Positions 22,685-61,183 of a stretch of DNA of 64,000 bases are shown in pieces. This stretch comes from Torymus aiolomorphi (lineage: Eukaryota > Arthropoda > Insecta > Hymenoptera > Torymidae), in NCBI GenBank assembly GCA_036365515.1, contig CM070874.1:90850342-90914341 (forward strand). Reading direction: 5' to 3'. Each line of letters starts with the position of its first letter. Position 1 is the first letter of the stretch. The position numbers and the translations under genes are program-made. The notes beneath the pieces are model-generated. The model saw only the letters and a program-made list of their open reading frames with translations, had not been told where the DNA came from and searched no databases.

Positions 22685-23023
22685 CTATTTCTCCTCAGTA
22701 ATGTAGTCGAGTTTTGACTAATAGTAGACATAGTATACACAAGACATGGAAAAATTACGTTACCTAATAATAATAATTATTGCTAATTAATAATGGTTTA
22801 TAGGAAATCGATAGTGTAATTAAAATGATTATTTCGGGGAACGCTTTTTAAAAATCTCCAAAAGATCTGACTTTTCTATTTTGTCAAGTAATCAATTGTT
22901 GTTAATTTAATTTTGAAAAATCTTATTTGGCTTCTGATAGAGGTCCATTAAAGGATCATTTTTGTTTTTTACATGATGAATTCAGTATTGAAATAATAAG
23001 CAAAAAGGTAATTTCAAGCTCAC
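22685..23023. other. Intergenic or intronic AT-rich spacer
   Basis: No coding signal on either strand. It starts the intron downstream of the last visible GARNL3-like exon (donor at 23023-23022). Confidence 0.4.
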
Positions 23024-49873
<26,850 letters not shown>

Positions 49874-50323
49874 CTGCAACATAAACACTTTTTTAAAATT
49901 CTATCCATGAATTTCTTATTTATTTTCATTTTTATTAAATTTTCAATTATCAAATAAATAATTATGTAGAGTTTTTTTATGGATTTTTAAGCTTTGTTTT
50001 TGCATTTTCAAAGCCAAAGCTTGGTAATAATAATACTTTTCTAAACTCAAGTAGATATTAATATTTTTCCATATTTTCGAAGTTTTTCAACGGAAAAATA
50101 AGATTTGAAAAAATTTTTACATCTATTTACGTATGTATATCTAAGTATGTGTACATGTATGTGCGTATGTATTATGTAGGGTAAAGACTCCTAATACGGC
50201 ACACTGAATTTTATATGGCTATATAATTTGAAGAAAATATTATTTCAAGATTTCGTAGTGATTAATCAATCTCTAGAGAAATATTTACTTTGCAATAATT
50301 CTAATGCCAGTTATATATAATAT

Positions 50324-50540
50324 TGTTATGATCGGGAAATCGAACGTGTGCGCGGCTCGAACATTATGAACCGCCGCACATAACAATTACGGCGGAGGAA
50401 CTGTTGTGTATTGTTTGTAAATAGTTCAGTTTTGATTTTGAGTTTGACCTTGACGGTTGGGTTAAAGTAAAATAAAGTTTCAACGTATTTTTGTAATCGT
50501 GTGTTACATACTTATTTATTACCCAAACCCGGATCTAACA
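50324..50540 (+). repeat. 5' LTR of Gypsy-type element
   Basis: 217 bp from TGTTATGATCGGG to GGATCTAACA (TG...CA). Contains AATAAAG (about 50471). No 3' LTR was found downstream in the window. Confidence 0.65.
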
Positions 50541-50543
50541 TTT

Positions 50544-50561
50544 TGGGGGTTCGTCCGAGAT
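50544..50561 (+). promoter_or_regulatory. Primer-binding site, tRNA-Pro-like
   Basis: TGGGGGTTCGTCCGAGAT directly after the LTR differs by two transitions from the tRNA-Pro primer site (TGGGGGCTCGTCCGGGAT) known from many retroelements. Confidence 0.6.
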
Positions 50562-50617
50562 ATTTTCATTACGTGAAATAATATTGAAGAAAGTTTTTCT
50601 GACTACACAACCTCATC

Positions 50618-52209
50618 ATGATTCGATCTCCGATAAGAACAAGATCAGCATCACCTCAAAATAATGAGATGTTAACATAAACAGATACTCAGCCTAGTCT
50701 CCAGTTAGCACTACAAGAATTATCTTCGAAAAATGAAGAACTTGATGCTATTCGTGGAGAAAATTTACACCTTCAACAGAAATTGGAATCTGCTTTCCAA
50801 GAAAATAGAGATCTCGAGACCCGACTACAAGAGAGAAGTGAAGAAGAAATACAGTTCTCAGCCACTCTTAAAGTTTGTGATAAAGAATTGATGGAAGAAC
50901 GGCGGCTTAACGAACAACAAGAAGCTGAACGACTGACGTTGTTACAAAAAATGAAGGACCTCAAAAACGAGCTAAGTCCATTAAAAAATACACATATACA
51001 TACACATAACACATCTAACTCCCATACATTAAGACAATTAGTACAGGAAATACCAACAGTAAATCCCGTAGCTGCTAGTAATACTAACTTGATTCAACCA
51101 GGGCTAGGTTTAAAAACAAATACTTTAACCTCTAATATCCCACGTAGATTAGATTTACATAATGAAACAGGGTTAGATACATCAAGAGTTTCTGCAGGGT
51201 TAGGATATAAATTAAAACCAGATGTCTATGATGGGATGACGTCTTTACAAGAATTTTTGTATCAATTTAATCTGATAGCTAGAGAAAATAGTTGGGATGA
51301 AAATCAAAAGATGATCGCACTCGCTGCCAATTTGCGACCAGTTTTCAAATAATGAAGATTTGTAGTAGTCAAATAATGAAGATTTGGATTTTCAAAAATT
51401 AATATCGAAACTTGAATTACGTTTTGGTGACAAACATTTATCACCCACGTATTATTCTCAATTCCAAAATAGAAGACAGAAGCCTGGTGAAGATTTTCCA
51501 ACAGTTGCAAATGACCTCGAAAAATTAGCAGCCTTAGCATATCCTGAGTGCTCCGTAGAGACTCAAAATAAAATTTCATGTGCTCAATTTATTATAGCAA
51601 TATTTACACATCAATTAAGGAAATTCTTCAATTAGAAAGAATCACTTCAATGAAAATTGCTCTTGCACAAGCTATGGGGATAAAAGTTATTCGTGATTAA
51701 AATAAAAAGATACATTTTGCCCGAACAAATAATGTATTTCTGAATACTCAAAATTCTAGATAAGATCTTCAAGTTTTTCAAAATACACAAGACACAAGCT
51801 CAAACATGAAGAAAGATTCAAGACCAAAACAAGATTTTAATAGAAATAAGCAAACAGATTTTAGAGAAATAGAATGCTGGCAATGTGGACAAAAAGGACA
51901 TATTAGAACATATTGTCTGAATCAATTAAATATACAGGGAAACTAGATTATGCTGAACTTAAGGGAGCGAGTTCAACAAATTTCGACAAAGCTCCTACAA
52001 ATTCAAATACTCAGTTTCCTCGTTTTTCTGGTTTTAATGTTGGAAGAATTAATGGGAATTCAAATAGATTTTACTTTAGAGGTTTTGTGAATGATAAATT
52101 TTGCAATTTTAAAATAGATTCAAGATCAGATGTAACTATTGTAAATTTAAAATTTATAAAATCTGACAATATTTATTATCAATACGAGTTACTGGTTGCT
52201 ACTGACTAA
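50618..52209 (+). pseudogene. Gypsy gag and protease remnant
   Basis: ATG at 50618 with a stop after MLT, then a long coiled-coil-like stretch (Glu, Leu, Gln-rich, to about 50985) and capsid-like sequence (LQEFLYQFNLIARENSW) ending at a stop at about 51350. A short duplicated stretch shifts the frame; gag resumes at 51384 with ISKLELRFGDKHLSPTYYSQ. A CCHC zinc knuckle CWQCGQKGHIRTYC lies at about 51876-51917. In another frame, the protease begins (RFYFRGFVNDKFCNFKIDSRSDV) with the catalytic triplet Asp-Ser-Gly changed to Asp-Ser-Arg. Multiple stops and frameshifts; not translated as one protein. Confidence 0.75.
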
Positions 52210-53400
52210 TTAATTAGATTTTCGAAAACTTGGAATGTCTCATTCTGCTTCAGTCCTTATTATGTGTAGTTTCATCAAATTCTTGGAAGATTTTGAGAAC
52301 GTTTTCGGAAGCAACATACCGGGACTAAGGATGAAAGGCTCCAAGTTTTTGAAAGTCAAATTAATTAGATACTAGCAACCATTAGTTTCATATCAATATT
52401 TAGGGAAATATGTTAAAAATAATATGCTATGGAGTTTCTTAGTGATTACTGAGTAAGAAATTTTTCACAAAAGCTGGATCCTTATACGGTCTCGGATCGT
52501 ATCGAATTGGTGGCTAATTCACCTTTCATTGCGTTCATGTCACTTTATAAATTAATTTAAAAAGAGCCACATAAAATAAAATGTATAGATTCCGTTCTCC
52601 CTTATGGATTTGCGCCTGATCCGATACGATCAAGAACGATATGATTCGACTTACGTTGCCTAATAAAAAGATTTACCCTGAAACGAGAAAAAAAGAAGTT
52701 TCGCGATTTTTGTAAAAATTGGAAAAAACTAGCTAGTTCTTGGCTAATATCTGGCTATAAATTGTAGTTTTTAACTAATATATGGCTAGAGACGGGCTAA
52801 GAATCATGAAAAATATTTAAATAAAAAAAATCTTTATATTCTAGAATTGCTTATTTATTTTTTTTAACTATAAGAACAATAGGAAATCGTAAATACAAAT
52901 ATTTTATGTAAATGTACCACTATAAAAGATTTGTCTACAATAATAATTTGGGGGTAGTTGCACATTCATGGCCATCGACTCAAACTGGACCACCATGCGT
53001 TACTCGAGTCTGACGATGTGTGAAGGCATCGGCCAACTATTATTAGATGTAAAATATCATTTTTTTAACATATTTCGTGCCCGATATTTTAAATACGGAA
53101 TTGAAAAAGTTACATTAGAATTTAGTAATGCAATAACAATCACAGTCTTGAAAGTTAGTTTTGTTTTCTCATCAATTTTTGACAGTTGACATGATATTTT
53201 TTTTAATAATTTCTACTTCTTCAAACATTCACAAATAAATCAACGTGTCTACTGGTTGATAACACCTCTTGGTGGTTGAATATAATTGAAAACAGAATGT
53301 ATTTTTTCTTCAGTACTGGCTACATTATTAGTGCCCAGTACTGGCCGTGTATTACATATGGCCATATGGTTAGTGTCAATTAAAATAATTCTTATATTTT
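52210..53400. other. AT-rich spacer
   Basis: Downstream of the Gypsy remnant. A short inverted pair (GATTTTCGAAAACTTGGAAT at 52218 and CAAGTTTTTGAAAGTCAAAT at 52350, arms about 45 bp) suggests a small MITE. No gene supported. Confidence 0.4.
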
Positions 53401-53406
53401 TCTAAT

Positions 53407-53628
53407 TTATGTTGATGAGAAGGAATGGAATGGTCCAGCTGTCAATATAGGCTCTTTGACTGGCAGTAGTCAGACTGCTTAGAACACGCAATGTAAACTG
53501 TTAATTATATAGCCTTGAAGAGGGGCAAAATAAAATGTCCGAAACGTCGGCAAATTAACCATTAGTGTAAATTTATTCAGCTATATTGACAGGTGGACCA
53601 TTCCATTCCTTCTCATTAACATTACAAT
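53407..53628. mobile_element. Fold-back element with GAAACGTCGG core
   Basis: Inverted ends GGAATGGAATGGTCCAGCTG (53420) and GGTGGACCATTCCATTCC (53595) continue to AGAAGG / CCTTCT and to CAATATA / TATATTG. The interior carries CTTGAAGAGG ... CCGAAACGTCGG (53512-53553), a motif also seen at 27935-27975 (minus) and partly near 34838 and 44490. Confidence 0.6.
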
Positions 53629-53753
53629 ATGATTGCTGTCATTCATCTCATCATTTTATTTTCTAATTTATGTTAAGTTAAATAAATCTTTAATTTTAAT
53701 TACAATGTATATCAATTATATACTATAAATAAAGCAATTTTATCATTTTTTAA

Positions 53754-54041
53754 TTTTTCGTTAAAACGATAATAAAAAAACGTTGTAATCATAAATATGG
53801 ACGTTCTGCCAGACTTATAAAACATTTTATCGTGCATTATGGACTGTATATTAAGGATTGTTGTTACAAAGCGAGATATAATTTAAAAGATATTAAAAAT
53901 AGTTTAAGTTCAATAAGTAATAAAAATAACAATTTCTACAGAATATTAATTTTACAACTGACAAGGAGAGTGAAGTCCCTCCAGGAAACGGATTTTAACG
54001 GGGCTTTGAGATTTGATTTCTCTATTGTAGAGTTTCCAGAG
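53754..54041 (+). other. Exon-like open frame, unassigned
   Basis: 96 codons without stop (KYGRSARLIKHFIVHYGLYI ... TRRVKSLQETDFNGALRFDF) ending precisely at a GTGAGT donor-like site in phase 0. No recognised domain; could be a real exon of an unknown gene or a chance frame in AT-rich DNA. Confidence 0.22.
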
Positions 54042-54575
54042 GTGAGTAACATCCAATGTTACTCACAGCACAAAATATGATGTTTTGTCGGGAATTTTAA
54101 AGAATTATAATTCAGAAGAACGTCTTGGAGTCGTTAAAAACAACTGGATTAACTGCTCCATAATTTTTTTTCAAAAACATAAAGTATTGTTCGTAAAATT
54201 TATACGTTGCATTACACGCTGTATATTTTGAAATAAATAGGGCTTTCTTCTGTTAATGTTATATACAACAAATTTCTGTAAATTAACTACGTTATTACCT
54301 CAGAAAAATAACCTTTATTTTACTCCGAATTAGACTCTACGTTTACAAATATATTTGTTCACATAGTAATCGTTTAATTTCTGCTATCTTATTTAGTAAC
54401 AACTTGATACATTGTTTACAAATGTAATCAAAATTCAAATTTGTTTTTAATATGAACTAAAATATGATCTTAATTATTTTGTATACCGAAGAATCTGTTT
54501 ATAGAAATTGTATGCTTTGTAAAAGTGCTAATAAATCTATTTTTCAGTCAACAGAATTTTTAATAGTATCCTTAA

Positions 54576-55167
54576 GGTGGCCCTTCCCGGATTTTCCGAT
54601 TGAATTTTAAGATTTATTAATATGATTTTTTGCACACTGTAATATAAATAAAGTTATAACTTGAATGAAGGAAACTTCAAGTAACAAATAAAATTTTTTG
54701 TAACAAAATTCAACTTCTCTTAAAGTAAATATAGCCACCTAAACAAAAATTCAATAAAATACTGGAATCTTTTTCAATTATTATCCGATTTTAATTTGTA
54801 AAGTCTCATTTTGTTCCTTATTCAATTTCAGGGGGAAGTGTCAATATAAAAAATAAAAAATTATCAAAACCTGCAAAACTACGTCCAATTTTTTATAAGG
54901 ATGTACGGGTTTTTTTTACAAACAAAGAGACGTAACTTTGCAGGTCTTGATAATTTTTTATTTTTTATATTGGTACCTCCCCCTGAAATTGAACAAGGAA
55001 CAAAAATAACTATTTACTTTAAGAGAAGTTGAATTTTTTTACAAAAAATTTTTTTCGTTACTTGAAGTTCCCTTCATTCAAGTTATACCTTTACTTATAT
55101 TACAGTATGCGAAAAAAGCATATTAATAAATCTTAAAATTCATTCGGAAAAACCGGGAAGGGCCACC
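54576..55167. mobile_element. 592-bp fold-back element with TTAA target duplication
   Basis: TTAA|GGTGGCCCTTCCCGG ... CCGGGAAGGGCCACC|TTAA. Pairing continues inward for more than 200 bp on each side with mismatches. TTAA duplication is the established hallmark of piggyBac-type insertion, but the end sequence is not a typical piggyBac end. No ORF. Confidence 0.7.
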
Positions 55168-55258
55168 TTAATAAACACGAGCCAAATATCATTAGATGGT
55201 GGCATGCAGATAAATATGCCAATCGAGTGTTTAAATTTTACGGAGTTTTTAAAAAGTA

Positions 55259-55470
55259 CACTGAGAGAAATGTTGTAGGAAAATTTACTATAAACGTAAG
55301 AAAAATTACTATACATATTCGATAGTAACTGTGGGACAGACCTGAATTCTCATGAAATTTACTACAATTTATAGTAAAAATTACTCAACACATGGGAATT
55401 TTTACTGTAAATTGTAGTAAATTTTATGAAAATTTGAGTCTGTCCCACGGTTACTATGGAATGTAATTAT
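55259..55470. repeat. Fold-back repeat (GGGACAGAC / GTCTGTCCC)
   Basis: GTAACTGTGGGACAGACCTG at about 55325 is inverted at about 55430-55455 (GAGTCTGTCCCACGGTTACT), with TTTACTACAATTTATAGTAA between. The left flank starts ACACTGAGAGAAATG, resembling the ends of the 7252-8036 element. Confidence 0.55.
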
Positions 55471-56215
55471 TAAAAATTGAAATCCTTTGCAAAACTAATA
55501 AGAGTTTTTTAATTCTTTTTTTTTTCAAAATACATTCACAGAAAATCACAAACTTTAGTTTAGTTGTTCCAGTGATGAAAAAATGGTGACAGATGGTGAA
55601 ATTGACCTATTTCAACCCAATTGGCCAATTATCTTAAAAATTATCAGATGTAATATTTGATGCAAGTACCTTTGTATAAGAGGAAAACCTCACGAAGATA
55701 AACAGATAGAAATAGTCGAACAGAACAGTTCGCTAAAGGAATATCCGGATCATAAATTTAAAGGTAAGGAAATAATCGTAGGCGCGGAGGTGTTCTGCAC
55801 AGCATTACCGAGGGTTTTGCGTGCCCCAGCACATCTGTATATATTTGCTTCACATCATTTTTTGCTGCTTATTTCTCCGCCCCAACTGGACTAAGTTATT
55901 TGCTGCATTGAGCCCGTTACAATGTATGAAATCCATAGTCTTTTCAGAGTTTAGTAATGATACTTATGCACCCCCGGATTATAAGGCTATAGAGTAGCGG
56001 GGTAATGACGTTACATAAGCCTTTGCGGCATAGTGGTCCCTGGGAGGGAACACCTACCTTTTATCACTATTTTGCCATTTATTCTATAATTAATGAATTT
56101 CTGTTGGGTTTTTTGCATTTTGTTGGTAACTTACATGTTACCGAACGTATAAAAATTTTCCAGCAAACATAAACATTGATTGTTATTGTTTTATAAATAA
56201 ACAAATTAAAAAAAA

Positions 56216-56870
56216 CGTGATTTTATCAGAAAAATTCATTTTTGACGAGACTTTTCAAAATTTTTTCTTGAAAATCACTACAATGATGTTTTTCGGGGCG
56301 CTGATAACGAATATGACATTGTATTTTCAAAATTCCTTATCCAAGATGGCGAATCCAAGATGGCGACTAATAATTTTTCGTATTTTTAGTCGTCAGTTCA
56401 TGAAAATTCGTATACTAGGGTTTTTGGGGGCGCTGATAACGAATCTGACATTAGATTTTCAAAATTTCTTATTAAGAACTCATAAGTGCTAGCGAAAAAA
56501 ATCATCGCCCGCCATCTTGAATGCGCTATTCTGCACACAGTATTTCGAGAACTTCATGTCATAATCGTGATCTGCGATTCGAAAAACCCTAGTATACAAA
56601 TTTTCACGAACTGACGACTAAAAATGCGAAAAATTATTAGCCGCCATCTTGGATCCACCATCTTGGATGAGGAATTTTGAAGATCTAATATCAGATTCGT
56701 TATCAGCGCCCCCAAAAACCCTTGTATACGAAGTTTCACGAACTCACGACTAAAAATGCGTAAAATTATTAGCCACCATTTTGGATCCGCCATGTTGGAT
56801 GAGGAATTTAGAAAATCTAATGCGATTCGTATTCAGCGACCCCAAAAACCCCCGAGTAAGAAATTTCAAG
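56216..56870. repeat. Inverted repeat of ~115-bp sub-units (CCAAGATGGCG)
   Basis: GCGCTGATAACGAATCTGAC, CCAAGATGGCG and TCGTATTTTTAGTCGTCAGT occur in tandem at 56296-56470 and inverted in tandem at 56560-56840. It gives open frames on both strands that mirror each other (LGALITNLTLDFQN), an artefact of the repeat. Confidence 0.7.
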
Positions 56871-58370
56871 TCAAAATAGTGAATAGAAAAATGTATACCG
56901 CAAAGGGATAAGCCAGCTGACATTCAATTATATAGTTTTATGGGTATGATGCATAAATCTATCTTTTCTCAGCGTTTCTCGGATATATAAATCCTTGTTC
57001 CCCCATTGAAAAGAGCTAACTTTAATCCTCCGTATCTCGAAAGTAAAAAGTAGCCTCAATTTAAAATTTTGTAAATATATCAACATCTTGTCATAAACTA
57101 GCTTTTAACACTTATTTTCAATCCAGATTCAAGGGTAACGAAACAGGCGGAAAATGTCATTGTCAATTTTCCAGAACGTCTAAGAATGACATTTGAACGA
57201 AATTTTTAGGTCGTCGATAAATTGCAATTTTATTTATACACTTTTATTTATACAAAGGACCAAAATCCGCGAGATTTCGTTCATTCGTGTATCGACCCTG
57301 TTTCAGAATTGGAACGAAGCAGAGAAAGGTCAATGATGCACCGCGCGAGCGGCAGATAGGAATCGAGAGGGTGAAATTATTTCCGAGCGGACGGATTTAT
57401 TTTTAGCGACCGGCGGGAGAGATTGTAATCGGACGAATCGATGAACTGGGAGTGAAAAATGTGATCATAGGGTATGATAAAAGCACGGATAAACCGAAAA
57501 TGTGGGAAAACGGCGAAAATTGAAGTTCACTTAATTTAGCGCGATTCCATTATCAAGGCTGAGGGAAACGTATACCATCAAACATGAAAACTCATACTCA
57601 TACAATGAAAAATGTGCACTTTGAGTACAAAGTGTACATTTTTTCAGTCAAATACCGATGGTTCTTTTACATTGAGGAAAATTGATAATTAACAAGTGAA
57701 GAAGAAAGGTCTCCCATCAAAAGTTATTCACCTTGGTAGTCTCAGCAACGCCGCCTCTGCTCGTCTGTTCCGAAAACAAAGGTTGGGTGGTAAACAATCC
57801 AAATTACACGTAATGTTATTGTTAAAATGGAGCGAACGCTACAAAAAAAAAATTAGTGACAAGGCGGTGGTGTACCACAATGTAATCTCAAAGGAAATCG
57901 ATCGCTGCATACATTTACAAAAAATCTATCATTAAGAAATAAAGGGGTGGTTGCGTGTAATATCGTCGTGTAAGTCGTTCACTTATTCAACACATGGACG
58001 GATCTGAACTTAGAATAAGTGAATATTCACTTATTGAGAGTGAATTCCATTTATTCGAATTTAGAGAGATTAACCCTTAATGAACTATTCCTTAACTGTT
58101 ATGCAATAGCGTCGGTAAAGTTGGACTTTTTAAAGTATTTACGCCAACTGCTCGATTTCTTAACTGTTAGTCCCCCGGCATTTGACGCTATCCAAGCGAT
58201 TACTTAAGCCAATTTTACTGTAGTTATACAATTTGTAAAATTGAAAAATTGATTTTGACAAAAACAGAATATTGTCACCAAATGTGTAAGCAAAATCGAA
58301 AAAAATGACCCTACCTGGTTAAAATAGGTCGAGTAGATCATCAGAAATCAGCGTATACGAACATACACAC
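56871..58370. other. Spacer with no supported gene
   Basis: Contains a GC-richer, non-coding block at 57330-57560 (GCGACCGGCGGGAGAG) and a small inverted pair AAAATGTGCACTTTGAGTAC / TACAAAGTGTACATTTTTTC at 57608-57645. A 79-codon frame at 57696 is Lys/Arg-rich and unrecognised. Confidence 0.35.
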
Positions 58371-58374
58371 AGAT

Positions 58375-58521
58375 ACACGCGCGCGCGCGTCCATACGGAC
58401 TTTTTCTAAAAATAGTGTATTTCGATTTCAAATGTGCTAAACAACACTCCTAACAGATTTTCTCAAAAAATTTCTTTTTTACTATCACAAAGGAAAAATT
58501 TCTTTTTTACTAGGAGGAAGC
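58375..58521 (-). repeat. Palindrome + ~110 bp + (CG/CA)n unit, copy 5 (reverse, half palindrome)
   Basis: CACGCGCGCGCGCGTCCATA, then about 100 bp, then TACTAGGAGGAAGCAAAAAA: same layout as the other copies but with only half of the palindrome kept. Confidence 0.55.
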
Positions 58522-58749
58522 AAAAAAGTATACCCTGCATTCCAATAAAAGAAATATCATCAGTAAAACAATATCAGTAACGACATCTGCGAATCACTAA
58601 AAATGAATTGTAACAGGATAAACAATAAGAGAATAATTTAATTCAGCGACATGCTCACTAGAACACGTTGCCGCCGGGTGTTACTTCTACGACGAGCTCC
58701 CGGGGATATTCTGTCTCGAATTTCCGGAAGAATTTGAAAACTCTTATCC

Positions 58750-58781
58750 ATTTATTTATTTATTTATTTATTTATTTATTA
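58750..58781. repeat. (ATTT)n tail of the LINE
   Basis: Eight TTTA units on the plus strand, reading AATA repeats at the 3' end of the minus-strand LINE. Confidence 0.9.
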
Positions 58782-59488
58782 ACATTTAGACGGGCTAAAA
58801 AGCCCTTTATACAAAAATATTTAAAATACTACATAATGGTGTACATAGCATGGCGCAATAAACAAAGTTCGCAGAAAAGATAAAACACATTCAAATAAGT
58901 TAAAAGTTGAGACGAGAGAACGCAACGCAGATTTAAATGATGATAAAACATTTAAGTGAGTAATACGGTTCGGTAATAGGTTCCAAGACCTCTTAAGCTG
59001 ATTTATAGTAGAGTGAAAACGAAATGTGGATGAAGAGGTGTTTTCCTTAAGGGGTCTAAAAGTACGGAGAGAGTAAGAGATGTGACGAGATACAAATAGG
59101 TTAGATAAATCTACGGAGGGAAACAGGTTATGAGTGATTTTATAAGTAACAAGGCAGTCGTAATAATGGTGTAAACTATTGATTGTGGGGATGCTAAAAT
59201 CTAATCTCAAAGGTGTATAATCGTGATCAAAACGACTCATAGGACTGTTATTTTTAAACGCTATAAATAACGGAGAAATTTGTGTTGACACGATTCCAAT
59301 TTATTTATAGATAATTGAGTGAATGGAGACCAAATATTAGAACAGTAAATTAGGTTAGGTAAAACTAATGACTTATAGAGGTGAATGACAGATGCTATGT
59401 TTGAAAAATCAGAAGTAGAGCGTTTTATAAAGCCAATGAGTCTAGAAGATTTGGAGATGATTTTATAGTATCACCAGGAAAATCCAAA
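58750..59488 (-). mobile_element. LINE (non-LTR retrotransposon) 3' end, 5'-truncated
   Basis: The minus strand encodes the C-terminal end of a LINE reverse transcriptase protein in two frames: KIISKSSRLIGFIKRS and LVLPNLIYCSNIWSP (about 59464-59300), then after a frameshift the tail domain HHYYDCLVTYKITHN and NQLKRSWNLLPN (59291-58821). It ends in an AGGGCTTTTTAGCCC hairpin (about 58792-58806) and an (AATA)n tail, the usual LINE 3' structure. Only about 740 bp is retained, a typical dead 5'-truncated copy of a jockey/CR1/I-like clade (clade uncertain). Confidence 0.8.
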
Positions 59489-59754
59489 CGCGCTGCGCGC
59501 GTACTTTTTTGTTTTTGGCGTTATGAATATACAGTGCAACCCCGGAATAAGCGCTCTCGCAATAAGCGCGTTTCCCTAGTTTCTCGTTCAATTCTAAGAA
59601 CAGGGTATCCCCACTCTAGTGATGGGCGATTCTCCTAAAAAGTATCGATACTTTAGAATCGCCTTTGAAATTTTATCGATACCGAATAATCGATTATTTC
59701 AAAAAAGTATCGAAGGATCGGAGAATCGTTGCGGAGCACTGGTCACGTGTTACA

Positions 59755-61080
59755 TCACATGAAAAAATAAGCAAAACGATTATTTAAATAATTTTTAAAC
59801 CCAAGAAGCCGGGGGCGCGATGTCTACGCATATTAGGGAATTACGTTGACGTGTAACAATAAGCAAGACAATTATTTAAACAATTTTTAAACCCAAGTAG
59901 GCGGGGGATATGAAGTCCAAGCATATAAGGGAATCACGTAGACATGAAAAAATAAGCAAAACGATTATTTAAATAATTTTTAAACCCAAGTAGGCAGGAG
60001 ATATGTGGTCCACGCATATAAGGGAGTCATGAAAAAATAAGCAAAACGATTATTTAAATAATTTTTAAACTCACGTAGGCAGGGGATATGACGTCTACGC
60101 ATATAAGGAAGTCATGAAAAAATAAGCCAAACGATTATTTAAATAATTTTTAAACCCAAGTAGCCGGGGGACGCGAGGTCCACGCATATAAGGGAGTCAT
60201 GAAAAAATAAGAAAAACGATTATTTAAATAATTTTTAAACCCAAGTAGGCGGCACTGAAAAAAAAAATTCTATTTTCAAATAAATATTTATTTGAATACT
60301 ACTATATAAATATTTATTTAAATTAAAACAATATTTATTTAAATTTTAAAAATATTCATTTAAATTAAAAAATTAATTTTGATTTGAGTAAATATTCATT
60401 AAATTTAAATGAATATTGTTTTAATTTAAATAAATATTTATATAGTAGTATTCAAATAAATATTTATTTGAAAATAGAATTTTTTTTTCAGTGGGGGCAT
60501 ATGAGGTCCCTTGGGCTTAAAAATTGTTTAAATAATTGTCTTGCTTATTGTTACACTTCAACGTAATTCCCTAATATGCGTGGACCTCGCGTCCTCCGGC
60601 TACTTAGGTTTAAAAATTATTTAAATAATCGTTTTGCTTATTTTTTCATGACTCCCTTATATGTGTGGACCACATATCCCCCGCCTATTTGGGTTTAAAA
60701 ATTATTTAAATAATCGTTTTGCTTATTTTTTATGACTCCCTTACATGCGTGGACCACATATCCCCCGCCTCCTTGGGTTTCAAAATTATTTAAATTATCG
60801 TTTTGCTTATTTTTTCATGTCTACATGACTCCCCTATATGCTTGGACCTCATACCCCCGCCTACTTGGGTTTAAAATTTGTCTAAATAATTGTCTTGCTT
60901 ATTGTTGCAGGTCTACGGAATTCCCTAATATGCGTGAACCTCACGTCCCCCGACTACTTGGGTTTAAAAATTATTTAAATAATCCTGTTGCAGTTCTACG
61001 CAACTCTTTTATATGCGGGGGCCTCGCGTCCCCCGTCTACTTGGGTTTAGAAATAATTTTAATAATTGTCTCGCTTAGTT
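59755..61080. repeat. 93-bp tandem repeat array, locus 3
   Basis: About five units in one orientation (59755-60255) and about six in the other (60495-61080), meeting at the inserted fold-back. Units carry AAACGATTATTTAAATAATT and CCCAAGTAG/GCCGGGGG. Same family as loci 1 and 2. Confidence 0.85.
60256..60492. mobile_element. Fold-back MITE inside the array
   Basis: CACTGAAAAAAAAAATTCTA ... TAGAATTTTTTTTTCAGTG with almost perfect inverted arms (AAATAAATATTTATTTGAAT) of about 100 bp. It interrupts a GGCGGGGG run of the array, so it is the youngest insertion of the nest. Confidence 0.75.
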
Positions 61081-61183
61081 TCGCACGTCTTTCGCAGACT
61101 ACAGTAAAGTATCGACGCACTGCGTGTCGCCCGTCGGTCCGTATCATTCTGAGTTTCTGATGCGGCAGTCGCGCATTTTTCGT

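Larger units (their letters stand above)
50324..52209 (+). mobile_element. Decayed Ty3/Gypsy LTR retrotransposon, 5' half
   Basis: LTR (50324-50540), primer-binding site (50544-50561), gag with CCHC knuckle, and a protease start, all with several disruptions; no reverse transcriptase, integrase or 3' LTR. It reads as a truncated, inactive copy. Confidence 0.75.
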
